A stretch of 64,000 nucleotides of DNA, taken from positions 186,001 to 250,000 of the forward strand of contig NZ_CP032405.1 in assembly GCF_016806065.1 (NCBI RefSeq). The letters are read 5' to 3'. Position numbers and translations under genes: made by a program. The notes below the pieces were generated by a model. The model was not told the origin of the DNA, searched no databases, and saw only the letters and a program-made list of their open reading frames with translations. The stretch comes from Rhizobium rosettiformans (GTDB lineage Bacteria; Pseudomonadota; Alphaproteobacteria; Rhizobiales; Rhizobiaceae). Positions 37,714 to 50,022 of the stretch are shown here, one piece after another. Each line of letters begins with the position of its first letter. Position 1 is the first letter of the stretch.

Positions 37714-40176
37714 ATGATCAAGACTCCCCACAAAGTCGACCTTCCCCTTCCCAAGCGCGGCGTTTCCGATCCGGACGCCCTGGCCGCCGAGATCATGGAC
37801 AAGCTGACCTACAGCATCGGCAAGGATGCCAAGGTGGCAACGCCGCATGACTGGCTGACCGCCACCATCCTCGTGGTACGCGACCGCATCATCGACACGT
37901 GGATGGAATCCACCCGCAACACTTACATGAACAACGGCAAGCGGGTTTATTACCTTTCGCTGGAGTTCCTGATCGGCCGCCTGCTGCGCGATGCCATGTC
38001 GAACCTCGGCCTGATCGACGATATGCGCCAGGCGCTTCAATCCCTCTCGGTCGAATTCGATGTCATCGCCGGCCTTGAGCCCGATGCAGCACTCGGCAAT
38101 GGCGGCCTCGGCCGTCTTGCGGCCTGCTTCATGGAGAGTATGGCAACCGTCAATATCCCGGCCTATGGCTATGGCATTCGCTACGTGCATGGCCTCTTCC
38201 GCCAGCAGATGGCAGATGGCTGGCAGGTCGAGCTGCCGGAAAGCTGGCTGGCCCACGGCAACCCCTGGGAATTCGAGCGCCGCGAAAGCTCCTACGAAGT
38301 CGGCTTCGGTGGCACCGTGGAGACCGTGGATGGTCCCGATGGCGAGCCACGCTACGTCTGGAAGCAGGGCGAGCGCGTGATCGCCACTGCCTACGACACA
38401 CCGGCCGTCGGCTGGCGCGGTGAGCGCGTCAACACGCTGCGCCTCTGGTCGGCCCAGCCAATCGACCCGATCCTTCTCGACGCCTTCAACGCCGGCGACC
38501 ATATCGGCGCGCTGCGCGAGAGCAACAAGGCGGAATCCCTCACCCGTGTCCTCTATCCGGCCGATGCGACCCCTGCCGGCCAGGAATTGCGCCTGCGCCA
38601 GGAATTCTTCTTCTGTTCGGCCTCGCTGCAGGACATAGTTCGCCGTCACCTGCAGCAGGGCAATACGCTCGCCCAATTGCCGGATAAGGTGGCAATCCAG
38701 CTTAATGACACCCACCCGGCCGTCTCCGTTGCCGAACTGATGCGCCTGCTGGTCGATGTGCACGGTGTGGCCTTCGACGAGGCCTGGGAGATATCGTCCA
38801 AGACCTTCTCGTACACCAACCACACACTGCTTCCGGAAGCGCTGGAAAGCTGGCCGGTGCCGCTGTTCGAGCGTCTCCTGCCGCGCCACATGCAGCTCGT
38901 CTACGCAATCAACGCCAAGGTCCTGCTCGACGCCCGCAAGAAGCGCGGCTTTAATGACCATGAGATCCGCCAGATCTCGCTGATCGACGAAAGCGGTGAT
39001 CGCCGCGTGCGCATGGGCAACCTCGCCTTCATGGGCTCTCACTCGATCAACGGCGTCTCCGCGCTGCACACGGAGCTGATGAAGGAAACGGTCTTCTCCG
39101 ATCTTCACAAGCTCTATCCGACGCGCATCAACAACAAGACCAACGGCATCACCCCACGCCGCTGGCTGATGCAATGCAATCCGGACCTGACAGACCTCAT
39201 CAAGGAAGCGATCGGGCCGGAATTCCTGGATGATGCGACCAAGCTCAAGGGCCTCGACGCCTTCGCCGATGATGCAGCCTTTCAGCAAAAATTCGCGGCG
39301 GTGAAGTTCGCCAACAAGCAAAAGCTCGCGAGCCTCGTGGCCAGCCGCATGGGCATCAAGCTCGATCCGCATGCGATGTTCGACATCCAGATCAAGCGTA
39401 TCCACGAATACAAGCGCCAGCTTCTGAACATCATCGAGACCGTCGCCCTCTTCGACCAGATCCGGTCTCATCCGGAACGCGACTGGGTCCCGCGCGTCAA
39501 ACTCTTCGCCGGCAAGGCAGCGCCCAGCTACCACAACGCCAAGCTGATCATCAAACTGGCGAACGACGTCGCCCGCGTTATCAACACCGACCCCTCGGTC
39601 CGCGGTCTGCTGAAGGTCGTTTTCATTCCCAACTACAACGTATCTCTCGCCGAAGTCATGGTGCCCGCTGCCGACCTTTCCGAACAGATTTCCACCGCCG
39701 GCATGGAAGCGTCTGGAACCGGGAACATGAAGTTCGCGTTGAACGGTGCATTGACCATTGGAACGCTCGACGGCGCCAATGTCGAAATGCGCGATCATGT
39801 GGGCGAGGAGAACATCGTGATTTTTGGAATGACCGCCGACGAGGTGGGTCGCGTGCGCGCCGAGGGGCACAATCCCCGCGCCGCGATCGATGCCTCGCGC
39901 GAACTGCAACAGGCGCTTTCGTCGATCGCGTCGGGTGTCTTTTCGCCTGACGATCGCGACCGCTATGCCGATCTAATGCAGGGCATTTACCAGCACGACT
40001 GGTTCATGGTTGCCGCCGATTTCGACGCCTATGCCAAGGCGCAGCGCGACGTGGATGACATCTGGTCCGACAAATCCACCTGGTATTCCAAGACCATCCG
40101 CAACACGGCGCGTATGGGTTGGTTCTCATCGGACCGTACCATCCGGCAGTACAACGCGGATATCTGGAGAGCTTGA
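37714..40176 (+). CDS. glgP: Glycogen phosphorylase
   Basis: PLP enzyme of 820 residues that releases glucose 1-phosphate from glycogen. Family motifs are EFLIGRLLRDAMSNL, ALGNGGLGRLAACFMES, YGIRYVHGLFRQ, FNDTHP-type QLNDTHPAVSVAEL, and the PLP-lysine region EASGTGNMKFALNGALTIGTLDGANVEM. It opens the glgP-glgB-glgC-glgA-pgm operon. A TATAAT at 37542-37547 lies about 165 bases upstream, with no clear -35. Its stop overlaps the glgB start by one base. Confidence 0.97.
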   Translation: MIKTPHKVDLPLPKRGVSDPDALAAEIMDKLTYSIGKDAKVATPHDWLTATILVVRDRIIDTWMESTRNTYMNNGKRVYYLSLEFLIGRLLRDAMSNLGLIDDMRQALQSLSVEFDVIAGLEPDAALGNGGLGRLAACFMESMATVNIPAYGYGIRYVHGLFRQQMADGWQVELPESWLAHGNPWEFERRESSYEVGFGGTVETVDGPDGEPRYVWKQGERVIATAYDTPAVGWRGERVNTLRLWSAQPIDPILLDAFNAGDHIGALRESNKAESLTRVLYPADATPAGQELRLRQEFFFCSASLQDIVRRHLQQGNTLAQLPDKVAIQLNDTHPAVSVAELMRLLVDVHGVAFDEAWEISSKTFSYTNHTLLPEALESWPVPLFERLLPRHMQLVYAINAKVLLDARKKRGFNDHEIRQISLIDESGDRRVRMGNLAFMGSHSINGVSALHTELMKETVFSDLHKLYPTRINNKTNGITPRRWLMQCNPDLTDLIKEAIGPEFLDDATKLKGLDAFADDAAFQQKFAAVKFANKQKLASLVASRMGIKLDPHAMFDIQIKRIHEYKRQLLNIIETVALFDQIRSHPERDWVPRVKLFAGKAAPSYHNAKLIIKLANDVARVINTDPSVRGLLKVVFIPNYNVSLAEVMVPAADLSEQISTAGMEASGTGNMKFALNGALTIGTLDGANVEMRDHVGEENIVIFGMTADEVGRVRAEGHNPRAAIDASRELQQALSSIASGVFSPDDRDRYADLMQGIYQHDWFMVAADFDAYAKAQRDVDDIWSDKSTWYSKTIRNTARMGWFSSDRTIRQYNADIWRA

Positions 40177-42389
40177 TGGCAAAATCACCGAAGAGGAGCG
40201 GTGACGTAGCGAAGCCGGACACACCGTCGGCAGCAGAAATCGAAGCGATCATTCATGGGACGCATGGCGACCCCTTTGCCTTTCTCGGCGTGCATGAGGC
40301 AGGTGCTGGCCATGTTGCCCGCTGCTTCATCCCCGGCGCTGAAACCGTCATTGCCCATAATCTCGCCGGAGAGCCCATCGGCGAACTGGTCCGTCATCAT
40401 GACGCCGGCTTCTTCTCCGGCCCTGTCAAGCTCGATGGCGTGCTGCCGGTGCGCTATCGCGCCACCCGCGGCGATGCCGAATGGACCATCACCGACCCCT
40501 ACAGCTTCTGGCCGATCCTCGGGCCGATGGACGATTACTTCATCAAGGAAGGGTCGCACCTGCGCCTCTTCGACAAGATGGGCGCCCATCCGATCAAGCA
40601 TCAGGGTGTCGACGGCTTCCACTTCGCCGTCTGGGCCCCCAATGCCCGCCGCGTCTCCGTCGTTGGCGACTTCAACGACTGGGACGGCCGTCTGCATGTC
40701 ATGCGCCTGCGCCGTGACACGGGCATTTGGGAAATCTTCGCCCCCGATGTCCGGGCCGGCGCCACCTACAAGTTCGAGATCGTCGGACCGCATGGCGAGC
40801 TTCAGCCGCTGAAGGCCGACCCCTTTGCCCGCCGCGCAGAGATGCGGCCAAAAAACGCCTCGGTGACGACGCCAGAGCTCGAACAGGATTGGGACGACGA
40901 AGCCCATCGCAAGCACTGGGCAAGCATCGATCAGCGCCGCCAGCCGATTTCAATCTACGAGGTCCATGCCGGATCCTGGCAGCGCCGCGATGACGGCTCC
41001 ATGCTGTCCTGGGACGAGATAGCCGCAAGGCTGATCCCCTACTGCGTCGACATGGGCTTTACCCATATCGAATTCATGCCGGTCACCGAGCACCCTTACG
41101 ACCCGTCTTGGGGCTACCAGACGACAGGCCTTTACGCCCCGAGCGCCCGCTTTGGCGAGCCGGAGGGCTTTGCCCGTTTCGTCAACGGCTGCCACAAGGT
41201 CGGCCTCGGCGTCATCCTCGACTGGGTGCCGGCGCACTTCCCGACCGATGCGCACGGGCTTCGCCATTTCGACGGCACCGCGCTCTATGAACATGCCGAC
41301 CCGCGCCAGGGCTTCCACCCGGACTGGAACACCGCGATCTACAATTTCGGTCGCCAGGAGGTTTTGTCCTACCTGATCAACAACGCGCTCTACTGGGCGG
41401 AGAAATTCCACCTCGACGGTCTGCGCGTCGATGCGGTCGCGTCCATGCTGTACCTCGATTACTCCCGCAAGGAAGGCGAGTGGATCCCCAACGAATATGG
41501 AGGGCGGGAAAACCTGGAGTCGGTGCGCTTTCTCCAGCAGATGAACCACCACGTCTATGGCAGCCATCCCGGCATCATGACCATCGCCGAGGAGAGCACC
41601 TCCTGGCCCAAGGTCTCGCAGCCCGTCCATGAAGGTGGCCTCGGCTTCGGCTTCAAGTGGAACATGGGCTTCATGCATGACACGCTGAGCTATTTTGCCC
41701 GTGATCCGATCTACAGGAAGTACCATCACCAGGAACTGACCTTCGGCCTGCTCTATGCCTTTTCCGAGAACTTCGTCCTGCCGATCTCCCACGACGAAGT
41801 GGTGCATGGCAAGGGTTCGATGATCGCGAAGATGCCGGGCGACGACTGGCAGAAGTTCGCCAATCTCCGCGCCTATTACGGCTACATGTGGGGCCATCCG
41901 GGCAAGAAGCTGCTGTTCATGGGCCAGGAGTTTGCCCAATGGAGTGAGTGGTCCGAGGCCCGTTCGCTCGATTGGAACCTGCTCGATTATGCCCCGCATG
42001 AAGGCATGCGACGGCTGATCCGCGACCTCAACTTCACCTATCGCTCCAAGCCGGCGCTGCATGCCCGCGATTGCGAGGGCGAGGGCTTCGAATGGATCAA
42101 CGCGGATGATCAGGAAAATTCGGTTCTCGCCTGGCTGCGCAAGGCGCCCGGCGAAAAGCCGGTGGCCGTCATTTGCAACCTGACGCCAACCTATCACGAA
42201 CGATACGAATTGAACTTGCCTGCGGCCGGCCGTTGGCGTGAGATACTGAATACCGATGCCGAAATCTATGGTGGCAGCGGCAAGGGCAATGGTGGCCGCG
42301 TGGAGGCGCATGCCACGGGAAGCGGATGGGCAAAAGCAGGGCTGACCCTGCCGCCGCTGGCCGTGATCATGCTGGAACTGGAACAGTAA
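40176..42389 (+). CDS. glgB: 1,4-alpha-glucan branching enzyme
   Basis: GH13 enzyme of 737 residues that introduces alpha-1,6 branches into glycogen. It has an N-terminal extension and CBM48 ([25 protein letters not shown]), then the catalytic barrel motifs [30 protein letters not shown] (nucleophile Asp), IAEESTSWP (acid/base Glu) and [16 protein letters not shown] 40176 is in the TGATG overlap with glgP; the upstream open frame is within glgP. Confidence 0.97.
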   Translation: MAKSPKRSGDVAKPDTPSAAEIEAIIHGTHGDPFAFLGVHEAGAGHVARCFIPGAETVIAHNLAGEPIGELVRHHDAGFFSGPVKLDGVLPVRYRATRGDAEWTITDPYSFWPILGPMDDYFIKEGSHLRLFDKMGAHPIKHQGVDGFHFAVWAPNARRVSVVGDFNDWDGRLHVMRLRRDTGIWEIFAPDVRAGATYKFEIVGPHGELQPLKADPFARRAEMRPKNASVTTPELEQDWDDEAHRKHWASIDQRRQPISIYEVHAGSWQRRDDGSMLSWDEIAARLIPYCVDMGFTHIEFMPVTEHPYDPSWGYQTTGLYAPSARFGEPEGFARFVNGCHKVGLGVILDWVPAHFPTDAHGLRHFDGTALYEHADPRQGFHPDWNTAIYNFGRQEVLSYLINNALYWAEKFHLDGLRVDAVASMLYLDYSRKEGEWIPNEYGGRENLESVRFLQQMNHHVYGSHPGIMTIAEESTSWPKVSQPVHEGGLGFGFKWNMGFMHDTLSYFARDPIYRKYHHQELTFGLLYAFSENFVLPISHDEVVHGKGSMIAKMPGDDWQKFANLRAYYGYMWGHPGKKLLFMGQEFAQWSEWSEARSLDWNLLDYAPHEGMRRLIRDLNFTYRSKPALHARDCEGEGFEWINADDQENSVLAWLRKAPGEKPVAVICNLTPTYHERYELNLPAAGRWREILNTDAEIYGGSGKGNGGRVEAHATGSGWAKAGLTLPPLAVIMLELEQ

Positions 42390-42402
42390 GGGGAGGAAAG
42401 AA

Positions 42403-43662
42403 ATGAGCGAAAAAACGGCACGAAGCCTGTCGCGTGATGCCATGGCCTATGTTCTGGCCGGCGGCCGCGGCAGCCGCCTGAAGGAGTTGACGGACCGGCG
42501 CGCCAAGCCCGCCGTCTATTTCGGCGGCAAGGCGCGCATCATCGACTTTGCCCTTTCCAACGCCTTGAACTCCGGCATCCGCCGTATCGGAGTAGCCACG
42601 CAGTACAAGGCTCATTCGCTCATCCGCCACCTGCAACTCGGCTGGAACTTCTTCCGCCCCGAGCGCAACGAGAGCTTCGACATCCTCCCGGCCTCGCAGC
42701 GCGTGTCCGAGACGCAGTGGTATGAAGGCACCGCCGACGCCGTCTACCAGAACGCCGACATCATCGAATCTTACGCGCCGGAATACATGGTCATCCTCGC
42801 CGGCGACCACATCTACAAGATGGATTACGAGCTGATGCTGCGCCAGCACGTCACCTCTGGCGCAGATGTGACCATCGGCTGCCTGGAAGTGCCGCGCATG
42901 GAAGCAACCGGCTTCGGCGTCATGCATGTCGATGCGACCGACCGGATCATCGACTTCGTCGAGAAGCCCGCCGATCCGCCAGGCATTCCCGGCAACGAAG
43001 ACCACGCGCTTGCCTCCATGGGCATCTATGTCTTCCACACCAAGTTCCTGATGGAACTCCTGCGCCGCGACGCCGCAGACCCGGACTCCAGCCGCGATTT
43101 CGGCAAGGACATCATCCCCTATGTGGTGAAGAGCGGCAAAGCGGTCGCCCACCGTTTTGCCCAGTCCTGCGTCCGCTCGGACTTCGAGCGCGAGCCCTAC
43201 TGGCGCGACGTCGGCACCATCGACGCCTATTGGCAGGCGAATATCGACCTGACCGACATCGTTCCCGAACTCGACCTCTACGACAAGTCCTGGCCGATCT
43301 GGACCTATTCCGAAATCACGCCGCCGGCGAAATTCGTCCATGACGACGAGGGCCGCCGCGGCTCGGCGATCTCGTCGCTGGTCTCGGGCGACTGCATTAT
43401 TTCCGGTTCGGCACTCTACAAGAGCCTTCTCTTCACCGGTGTTCGCGCCAATTCCTATTCCCGTCTCGAAGGCGCCGTCGTCCTGCCCAAGGTGCAGATC
43501 GGCCGTCATGCGCGTCTCACAAATGTCGTGATAGACCATGGCGTGGTGATCCCTGAGGGGCTGATCGTCGGCGAGGATCCGGAAATGGATGCCAAGCGCT
43601 TCCGCCGCAGCGAAAACGGGATCTGCCTCATCACGCAGTCGATGATCGACAAACTGGGTTAG
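42403..43662 (+). CDS. glgC: Glucose-1-phosphate adenylyltransferase
   Basis: Makes ADP-glucose, the committed step of glycogen synthesis (419 residues). The signature [42 protein letters not shown] is at the N terminus, [12 protein letters not shown] and [13 protein letters not shown] follow, and a left-handed beta-helix domain closes the protein. A GGGGAGG ribosome site stands 8 bases before the start. Third gene of the glg operon. Confidence 0.97.
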   Translation: MSEKTARSLSRDAMAYVLAGGRGSRLKELTDRRAKPAVYFGGKARIIDFALSNALNSGIRRIGVATQYKAHSLIRHLQLGWNFFRPERNESFDILPASQRVSETQWYEGTADAVYQNADIIESYAPEYMVILAGDHIYKMDYELMLRQHVTSGADVTIGCLEVPRMEATGFGVMHVDATDRIIDFVEKPADPPGIPGNEDHALASMGIYVFHTKFLMELLRRDAADPDSSRDFGKDIIPYVVKSGKAVAHRFAQSCVRSDFEREPYWRDVGTIDAYWQANIDLTDIVPELDLYDKSWPIWTYSEITPPAKFVHDDEGRRGSAISSLVSGDCIISGSALYKSLLFTGVRANSYSRLEGAVVLPKVQIGRHARLTNVVIDHGVVIPEGLIVGEDPEMDAKRFRRSENGICLITQSMIDKLG

Positions 43663-43670
43663 CCGCATCC

Positions 43671-45110
43671 ATGAAGGTCCTTTCGGTCGCCTCCGAACTC
43701 TATCCGCTGATCAAGACCGGAGGCCTCGCCGACGTCGCGGGCGCTTTGCCGATCGCGCTCGCCGCCCATGGCGTCGAGACGAAGACGCTGATCCCCGGCT
43801 ATCCAGCCGTAATGAAGGCGGTGAAGAAGCCGAAGAAGGTCCACGAATTCGAGGATATCCTCGACGAGCGGGTCACGCTTCTTGAGGCGAAACACGAAGG
43901 CCTCGATCTCCTTATCCTCGACTGCCCGCCACTCTATGAGCGGTCAGGCGGCCCCTATCTCGACACCCAGGGGCGAGACTATCCCGACAACTGGAAGCGC
44001 TTCGCCGTTCTCTCCAAGGTGGGCGCCGAGATCGCGGCGGGCGTGCTGCCGAGCTTCAAACCGGACCTTGTCCATGTGCATGACTGGCAGGGTGCACTGG
44101 TTCCCGTTTATATGCGCTACGCCGAAGCACCTGAAGTGCCGAGCCTTCTCACGATCCACAACATCGCGTTCCAGGGCCAGTTCGGCGCCACACTCTTCCC
44201 CTATCTCGGCCTGCCGGGCCATGCCTGGCACGAGGCGCTCGAATATTACGGCACGATCAGCTACCTGAAGAGCGGGCTCGTCACCGCCCATGCGCTCTCC
44301 ACGGTCAGCCCCTCCTATGCGGAGGAGATCCTGACGCCGGAATTCGGCATGGGTCTCGACGGCGTCATTGCCAGCCGTTCCACCGACCTCTACGGCATCG
44401 TCAACGGCATCGATGCCGAGGTCTGGGACCCTTCCGCAGACCCTTTGTTGGCAAGTAAATACTCGGGCACCGCGCTGAAGAAACGCGCCGGCAACCGCGC
44501 GGCCATGGTCGAGCGCTTCGCCTTCGACGGCGACGATGGGCCAATCTTTTGCGTCATCTCGCGCCTCACCTGGCAGAAGGGGCTGGACCTGCTGCCTGAC
44601 GTCATCGACGAGATCGTCAATGCCGGCGGCAGGCTCGCAATCCTCGGCTCCGGCGAAAGCGGGATCGAGGCGGCGCTCCAGGCTGCCGCTGCCCATCATC
44701 GCGGCCGCGTCAGCATGGTTCTCGGCTATGACGAAGGTCTGTCGCATGTCATGCAGGCCGGTTCCGACATCATCCTCGTGCCCTCGCGCTTCGAACCTTG
44801 CGGCCTGACCCAGCTCTACGCCCTTCGCTATGGCTGTGTTCCACTTGTCGCGCGCACCGGCGGCCTTGCTGATACCATTATCGACGCCAATGAAGCGGCC
44901 TTGGCTGCCGGTGTTGCGACCGGCGTTCAGTTTACGCCGGTGACCGTTGATGCACTCCGCCGCGCCATCCGCCGCACGCTTCGGCTTTACAGTGACCATC
45001 GTCTCTGGTCGCAAATGCAGAAGCAAGGCATGAAATCCGACGTCTCCTGGAACAGGAGCGGCGCGACCTATGCCGACCTTTATCAACGCCTCGTCTCGAA
45101 AGGCCTGTAA
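43671..45110 (+). CDS. glgA: Glycogen synthase (ADP-glucose)
   Basis: GT5 enzyme of 479 residues that elongates alpha-1,4-glucan from ADP-glucose. The N-terminal ADP-glucose loop motif reads [15 protein letters not shown], with [35 protein letters not shown] and [18 protein letters not shown] following. Eight bases separate it from glgC and three from pgm. Confidence 0.97.
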   Translation: MKVLSVASELYPLIKTGGLADVAGALPIALAAHGVETKTLIPGYPAVMKAVKKPKKVHEFEDILDERVTLLEAKHEGLDLLILDCPPLYERSGGPYLDTQGRDYPDNWKRFAVLSKVGAEIAAGVLPSFKPDLVHVHDWQGALVPVYMRYAEAPEVPSLLTIHNIAFQGQFGATLFPYLGLPGHAWHEALEYYGTISYLKSGLVTAHALSTVSPSYAEEILTPEFGMGLDGVIASRSTDLYGIVNGIDAEVWDPSADPLLASKYSGTALKKRAGNRAAMVERFAFDGDDGPIFCVISRLTWQKGLDLLPDVIDEIVNAGGRLAILGSGESGIEAALQAAAAHHRGRVSMVLGYDEGLSHVMQAGSDIILVPSRFEPCGLTQLYALRYGCVPLVARTGGLADTIIDANEAALAAGVATGVQFTPVTVDALRRAIRRTLRLYSDHRLWSQMQKQGMKSDVSWNRSGATYADLYQRLVSKGL

Positions 45111-46742
<1,632 letters not shown>

Positions 46743-46771
46743 TCGCAGCAGTCCTTCGAGAGAATTTTGAG

Positions 46772-46799
46772 CCCCCGGCCTGCAAAGGTTGGGGGTTTT
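46772..46799 (+). terminator. Rho-independent terminator after pgm
   Basis: A 9-bp stem with two G-U pairs (46772-46780 with 46787-46795), a 6-base loop and TTTT. It separates the glg operon from the arsenic operon. Confidence 0.85.
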
Positions 46800-46820
46800 C
46801 GTATTTGGCCTATCAACGCA

Positions 46821-46848
46821 TTGACTCACCCAATATATCCACTATTCT
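46821..46848 (+). promoter_or_regulatory. Promoter of the arsenic operon
   Basis: TTGACT (46821-46826) and TATTCT (46843-46848) are 16 bases apart. The -10 ends 6 bases before the arsR ATG, so initiation would fall at or next to the start codon. The AT-rich spacer (CAATATATCC) is a likely ArsR-binding region. Confidence 0.6.
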
Positions 46849-46854
46849 GGAATT

Positions 46855-47214
46855 ATGGATGAAAAAACGACGATCGCGGCGCTTGCCGCCTTGGCCCAGC
46901 CGACCCGGCTACAGACCTTCCGCCTGCTGGTGGCGCATGAGCCTGATGGCATACCCGCCGGCGAACTCGCCCGCCTGATCGGCGTGCCGCAAAACACCAT
47001 GTCGGCGCATCTGTCGACACTGTCCCAGGCCGGCCTCGTTTCAGGCGAGCGCCAAAGCCGCTCGATCATCTACCGCGCCGATCTCGATCGCTTCCGCGCT
47101 GTCGCGCTTTACCTTCTCAAGGATTGCTGTGGCGGCAACGCCAGCCTCTGCCAGCCGCTGATCGACGATCTCGCCTGCTGTTCCCCTACCCTCGAAATCA
47201 CCCGCCCTAACTGA
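46855..47214 (+). CDS. arsR: Arsenite-responsive repressor, ArsR/SmtB family
   Basis: Winged-helix repressor of 119 residues that would leave DNA when As(III) binds. The recognition region is GELARLIGVPQNTMSAHLSTLSQAGLVSGERQSRSIIYR. There is no CxC pair in the DNA-binding helix; instead cysteines cluster in the C terminus (91, 92, 99, 108, 109: DCCGGNASLC, ACC), like the Acidithiobacillus-type ArsR whose As(III) site is C-terminal. No Shine-Dalgarno is visible and the promoter abuts the ATG, so the mRNA may be leaderless. Confidence 0.93.
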   Translation: MDEKTTIAALAALAQPTRLQTFRLLVAHEPDGIPAGELARLIGVPQNTMSAHLSTLSQAGLVSGERQSRSIIYRADLDRFRAVALYLLKDCCGGNASLCQPLIDDLACCSPTLEITRPN

Positions 47215-47224
47215 GAGACCTGTC

Positions 47225-47746
47225 ATGTCCGACAAGATCTACAATGTTCTTTTCCTCTGCACCGGCAACTCCGCCCGTTCAATCATCGCCGAAGCGATCC
47301 TGAACCGGCTCGGCCAGGGCAAGTTCAAGGCCTATTCCGCCGGCTCCCAGCCGAAGGGTGAAGTTCACCCCTACACGCTGCAACTGCTGAAGGGCATGAA
47401 CTATGACACGAGCTTCGCGCGTTCGAAGAACTGGGACGAGTTCGCAGTACCCGGCTCGCCGCAGCTCGATTTCGTTTTCACCGTCTGCGACAATGCCGCC
47501 GCCGAAGCCTGCCCCGTCTGGCCCGGCCAGCCGATGACCGCCCATTGGGGCGTGCCGGATCCGGCTGCAGCTGAAGGCACGGATTCCGAAAAGCACTTCG
47601 CCTTTGCGGAGGCCTACCGGATGCTCAATCACCGTATTTCCATTTTCGTCAGCCTGCCGATGACGAGCCTCGACAAGCTCTCGCTGCAGAAGCGCCTGGC
47701 CGAGATCGGCGCGACCACCGATGCTGCCAATCCCGAGGTCGCCTGA
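47225..47746 (+). CDS. arsC: Arsenate reductase, low-molecular-weight phosphatase type
   Basis: Reduces arsenate to arsenite (173 residues). The phosphatase P-loop CTGNSARS gives nucleophile Cys12 and Arg18; a further cysteine pair stands in FTVCDNAAAEACPVWPG (Cys88, Cys96), usual for thioredoxin- or glutaredoxin-recycled members. Asp in VPDP completes the active site. It begins 10 bases after arsR and ends 3 bases before the arsenite pump gene. Confidence 0.94.
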   Translation: MSDKIYNVLFLCTGNSARSIIAEAILNRLGQGKFKAYSAGSQPKGEVHPYTLQLLKGMNYDTSFARSKNWDEFAVPGSPQLDFVFTVCDNAAAEACPVWPGQPMTAHWGVPDPAAAEGTDSEKHFAFAEAYRMLNHRISIFVSLPMTSLDKLSLQKRLAEIGATTDAANPEVA

Positions 47747-47749
47747 TCC

Positions 47750-48808
47750 ATGTCCACATTTGAACGCTACCTGACCCTCTGGGTCGCGCTGGCGATTGCC
47801 GCCGGCATCGCGCTAGGGTCGGTATTCCCCGGCCTCTTTCAGCTCATCGGCTCGGCCGAGATCGCCAAGGTCAACCTGCCGGTTGCAGTCCTCATCTGGC
47901 TGATGATCATTCCCATGTTGATGAAGATCGACTTCGCCGCCATCCGCGAAGTGGGGACCCATTGGCGCGGCATGAGCGTCACGCTTTTTGCCAACTGGGC
48001 AGTCAAGCCTTTCTCCATGGCAGTTCTTGGCTGGATCTTTATCGGCTGGCTGTTTGCGCCCTTCCTGCCCAGCGATCAGATCGACAGCTATATCGCCGGC
48101 CTCATCCTGCTCGGGGCCGCACCCTGCACCGCCATGGTCTTCGTGTGGTCGAACCTCACCCGCGGCGATGCGCCCTTCACCCTCACCCAGGTCGCACTCA
48201 ACGATGCCGTCATGGTGCTGGCCTTCGCGCCGATCGTCGCCATCCTGCTCGGTGTTTCCTCGATCATTGTGCCCTGGGATACGCTTCTCATCTCCGTTGC
48301 GCTCTTCATCGTCGTGCCGGTTATCGTCGCCCAGATCCTGCGCCGGGCGCTCGGCAGCGGCGATGGTCGCGCCCTGCAACGCTTCCAGGACCAGATACAG
48401 CCGCTCTCGATCGGCGCGCTGCTCCTGACCGTCGTCCTGCTCTTCGCTTTCCAGGGCAACCAGATCCTCGCCCAGCCGATCGTGATCGCGATCCTCGCCG
48501 TACCGATCTTCCTGCAGACGGTCTTCATCTTCGGCTTCGCCTATCTGGCAAACCGCATGACCGGCGAAGCCCATTGCATCGCCGGCCCCTCCGCCCTGAT
48601 CGGCGCCTCCAACTTCTTCGAGCTTGCGGTTGCAACCGCCATCAGCCTCTTCGGCTTCAATTCGGGCGCCGCCCTGGCCACCGTCGTCGGCGTGCTGATC
48701 GAAGTGCCGGTCATGCTGGCGCTGGTCGCCGTCGTCAATCGCAGCAAGGGCTGGTACGAGGCGGGCAACGCCGTCACCGCCAGATCCGCCAATCAAGCAA
48801 AGGCCTGA
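47750..48808 (+). CDS. acr3: Arsenite efflux pump, ACR3 family
   Basis: Inner-membrane As(III)/H+ antiporter of 352 residues with about ten helices. The conserved cysteine of ACR3 pumps is Cys126 in LLGAAPCTAMVFVWSNLTRGD, and the conserved Glu-containing late helix reads ASNFFELAVATAISLFGF. It lies between two arsenate reductase genes. Confidence 0.95.
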   Translation: MSTFERYLTLWVALAIAAGIALGSVFPGLFQLIGSAEIAKVNLPVAVLIWLMIIPMLMKIDFAAIREVGTHWRGMSVTLFANWAVKPFSMAVLGWIFIGWLFAPFLPSDQIDSYIAGLILLGAAPCTAMVFVWSNLTRGDAPFTLTQVALNDAVMVLAFAPIVAILLGVSSIIVPWDTLLISVALFIVVPVIVAQILRRALGSGDGRALQRFQDQIQPLSIGALLLTVVLLFAFQGNQILAQPIVIAILAVPIFLQTVFIFGFAYLANRMTGEAHCIAGPSALIGASNFFELAVATAISLFGFNSGAALATVVGVLIEVPVMLALVAVVNRSKGWYEAGNAVTARSANQAKA

Positions 48809-48814
48809 AATTTC

Positions 48815-49240
48815 ATGAACGTCACCATTTATCACAACCCGGCCTGCGGCACCTCGCGCAACACGCTGGACCTTATCCGCCATGCCGGCATCGAGCCTGA
48901 TGTCATCGAATACCTGAAGACCCCGCCGAGCAAGGAAGCCCTGGCGAAGATGATCGCCGACTCCGGCCTGTCCGTGCGCCAGGCAATCCGCGAAAAGGGC
49001 ACGCCCTATGAGGAACTCGGCCTTGCCAATCCCGCTCTCTCGGACGACCAGCTTTTAGATGCGATGATCGCAACCCCGATCCTCATCAACCGCCCGCTCG
49101 TGGTCACCGACATGGGCACGCGCCTTTGCCGTCCGTCCGAGCTGGTGCTCGACATCTTGGACCCAGATGCCTTCACCTCCGCCTTTGTCAAGGAAGACGG
49201 CGAGGCCGTGCTCGATGCGGAGGGCAAGCGCCTTGTCTGA
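48815..49240 (+). CDS. arsC: Arsenate reductase, glutaredoxin-dependent type
   Basis: ArsC/Spx-fold reductase of 141 residues. The catalytic Cys11 is in [17 protein letters not shown], and the arginine triad region is represented by [19 protein letters not shown]. This family is unrelated to the phosphatase-type reductase earlier in the operon, so two independent arsenate reductases are encoded. Its stop codon overlaps arsH by 8 bases. Confidence 0.94.
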   Translation: MNVTIYHNPACGTSRNTLDLIRHAGIEPDVIEYLKTPPSKEALAKMIADSGLSVRQAIREKGTPYEELGLANPALSDDQLLDAMIATPILINRPLVVTDMGTRLCRPSELVLDILDPDAFTSAFVKEDGEAVLDAEGKRLV

Positions 49241-49943
49241 TGTGACTGTAGACCTGCCCGCCGCGGATCTCGATCATTTGCGGATGCCGGATCTGGAGGC
49301 GCTGCGGCGCCCCTTTTCCACCCACAAGCCGCGCATCCTGATCCTCTATGGCTCACTGCGGCAGATCTCCTTCAGCCGCCTACTGGCCATGGAAGCCAAG
49401 CGCCTGCTCGAGCATTTCGGCGCAGAAGTGAAGGTTTTCGATCCTTCCGGCCTGCCGCTACCCGACGATGCACCGGTGAGCCATCCCAAGGTGCAGGAAC
49501 TGCGCGACCTCTCGGCCTGGTCCGAAGGCCAGGTCTGGGTGAGCCCCGAGCGCCACGGCACGCTGACCGGCATCATGAAGGCGCAGATCGACTGGATCCC
49601 GCTGTCCGTCGGGGCCATCAGGCCGACGCAGGGCAAGACGCTCGCCGTCATGCAGGTCTCCGGCGGTTCGCAATCGTTCAATGCGGTCAACGCCATGCGC
49701 CTGCTCGGCCGCTGGATGCGGATGCTCACCATCCCGAACCAGTCCTCGGTCGCCAAGGCCTATCAGGAATTCGACGCGGATGGTCGAATGAAGCCCTCAT
49801 CCTATTACGAGCGCGTCGTCGATGTCTGCGAGGAACTAGTGAAGTTCACCTACCTCACCCGTGACATCTCCGACTACCTGACCGATCGCTATAGCGAACG
49901 GAAGGAAGCAGCCGTGAAAGCCGTGAACCTCAAGGCCATGTAA
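49233..49943 (+). CDS. arsH: NADPH-dependent FMN reductase ArsH
   Basis: Flavoprotein of 236 residues; ArsH proteins oxidise trivalent organoarsenicals and reduce quinones. The flavodoxin-like P-loop is [16 protein letters not shown], with [20 protein letters not shown] and [24 protein letters not shown] 49233 ([21 protein letters not shown]) fits the family N terminus and has GGAGGG upstream; the frame is open to an ATG at 49167 inside arsC. Last gene of the ars operon. Confidence 0.92.
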   Translation: MSDVTVDLPAADLDHLRMPDLEALRRPFSTHKPRILILYGSLRQISFSRLLAMEAKRLLEHFGAEVKVFDPSGLPLPDDAPVSHPKVQELRDLSAWSEGQVWVSPERHGTLTGIMKAQIDWIPLSVGAIRPTQGKTLAVMQVSGGSQSFNAVNAMRLLGRWMRMLTIPNQSSVAKAYQEFDADGRMKPSSYYERVVDVCEELVKFTYLTRDISDYLTDRYSERKEAAVKAVNLKAM

Positions 49944-50022
49944 ACGCAACCACTCTGGTCCGGGGCCGCCCGCCTGCTATGTTCCATCAGGCGCGCGAAT
50001 CAACCGGACCACGAGGCGATCC

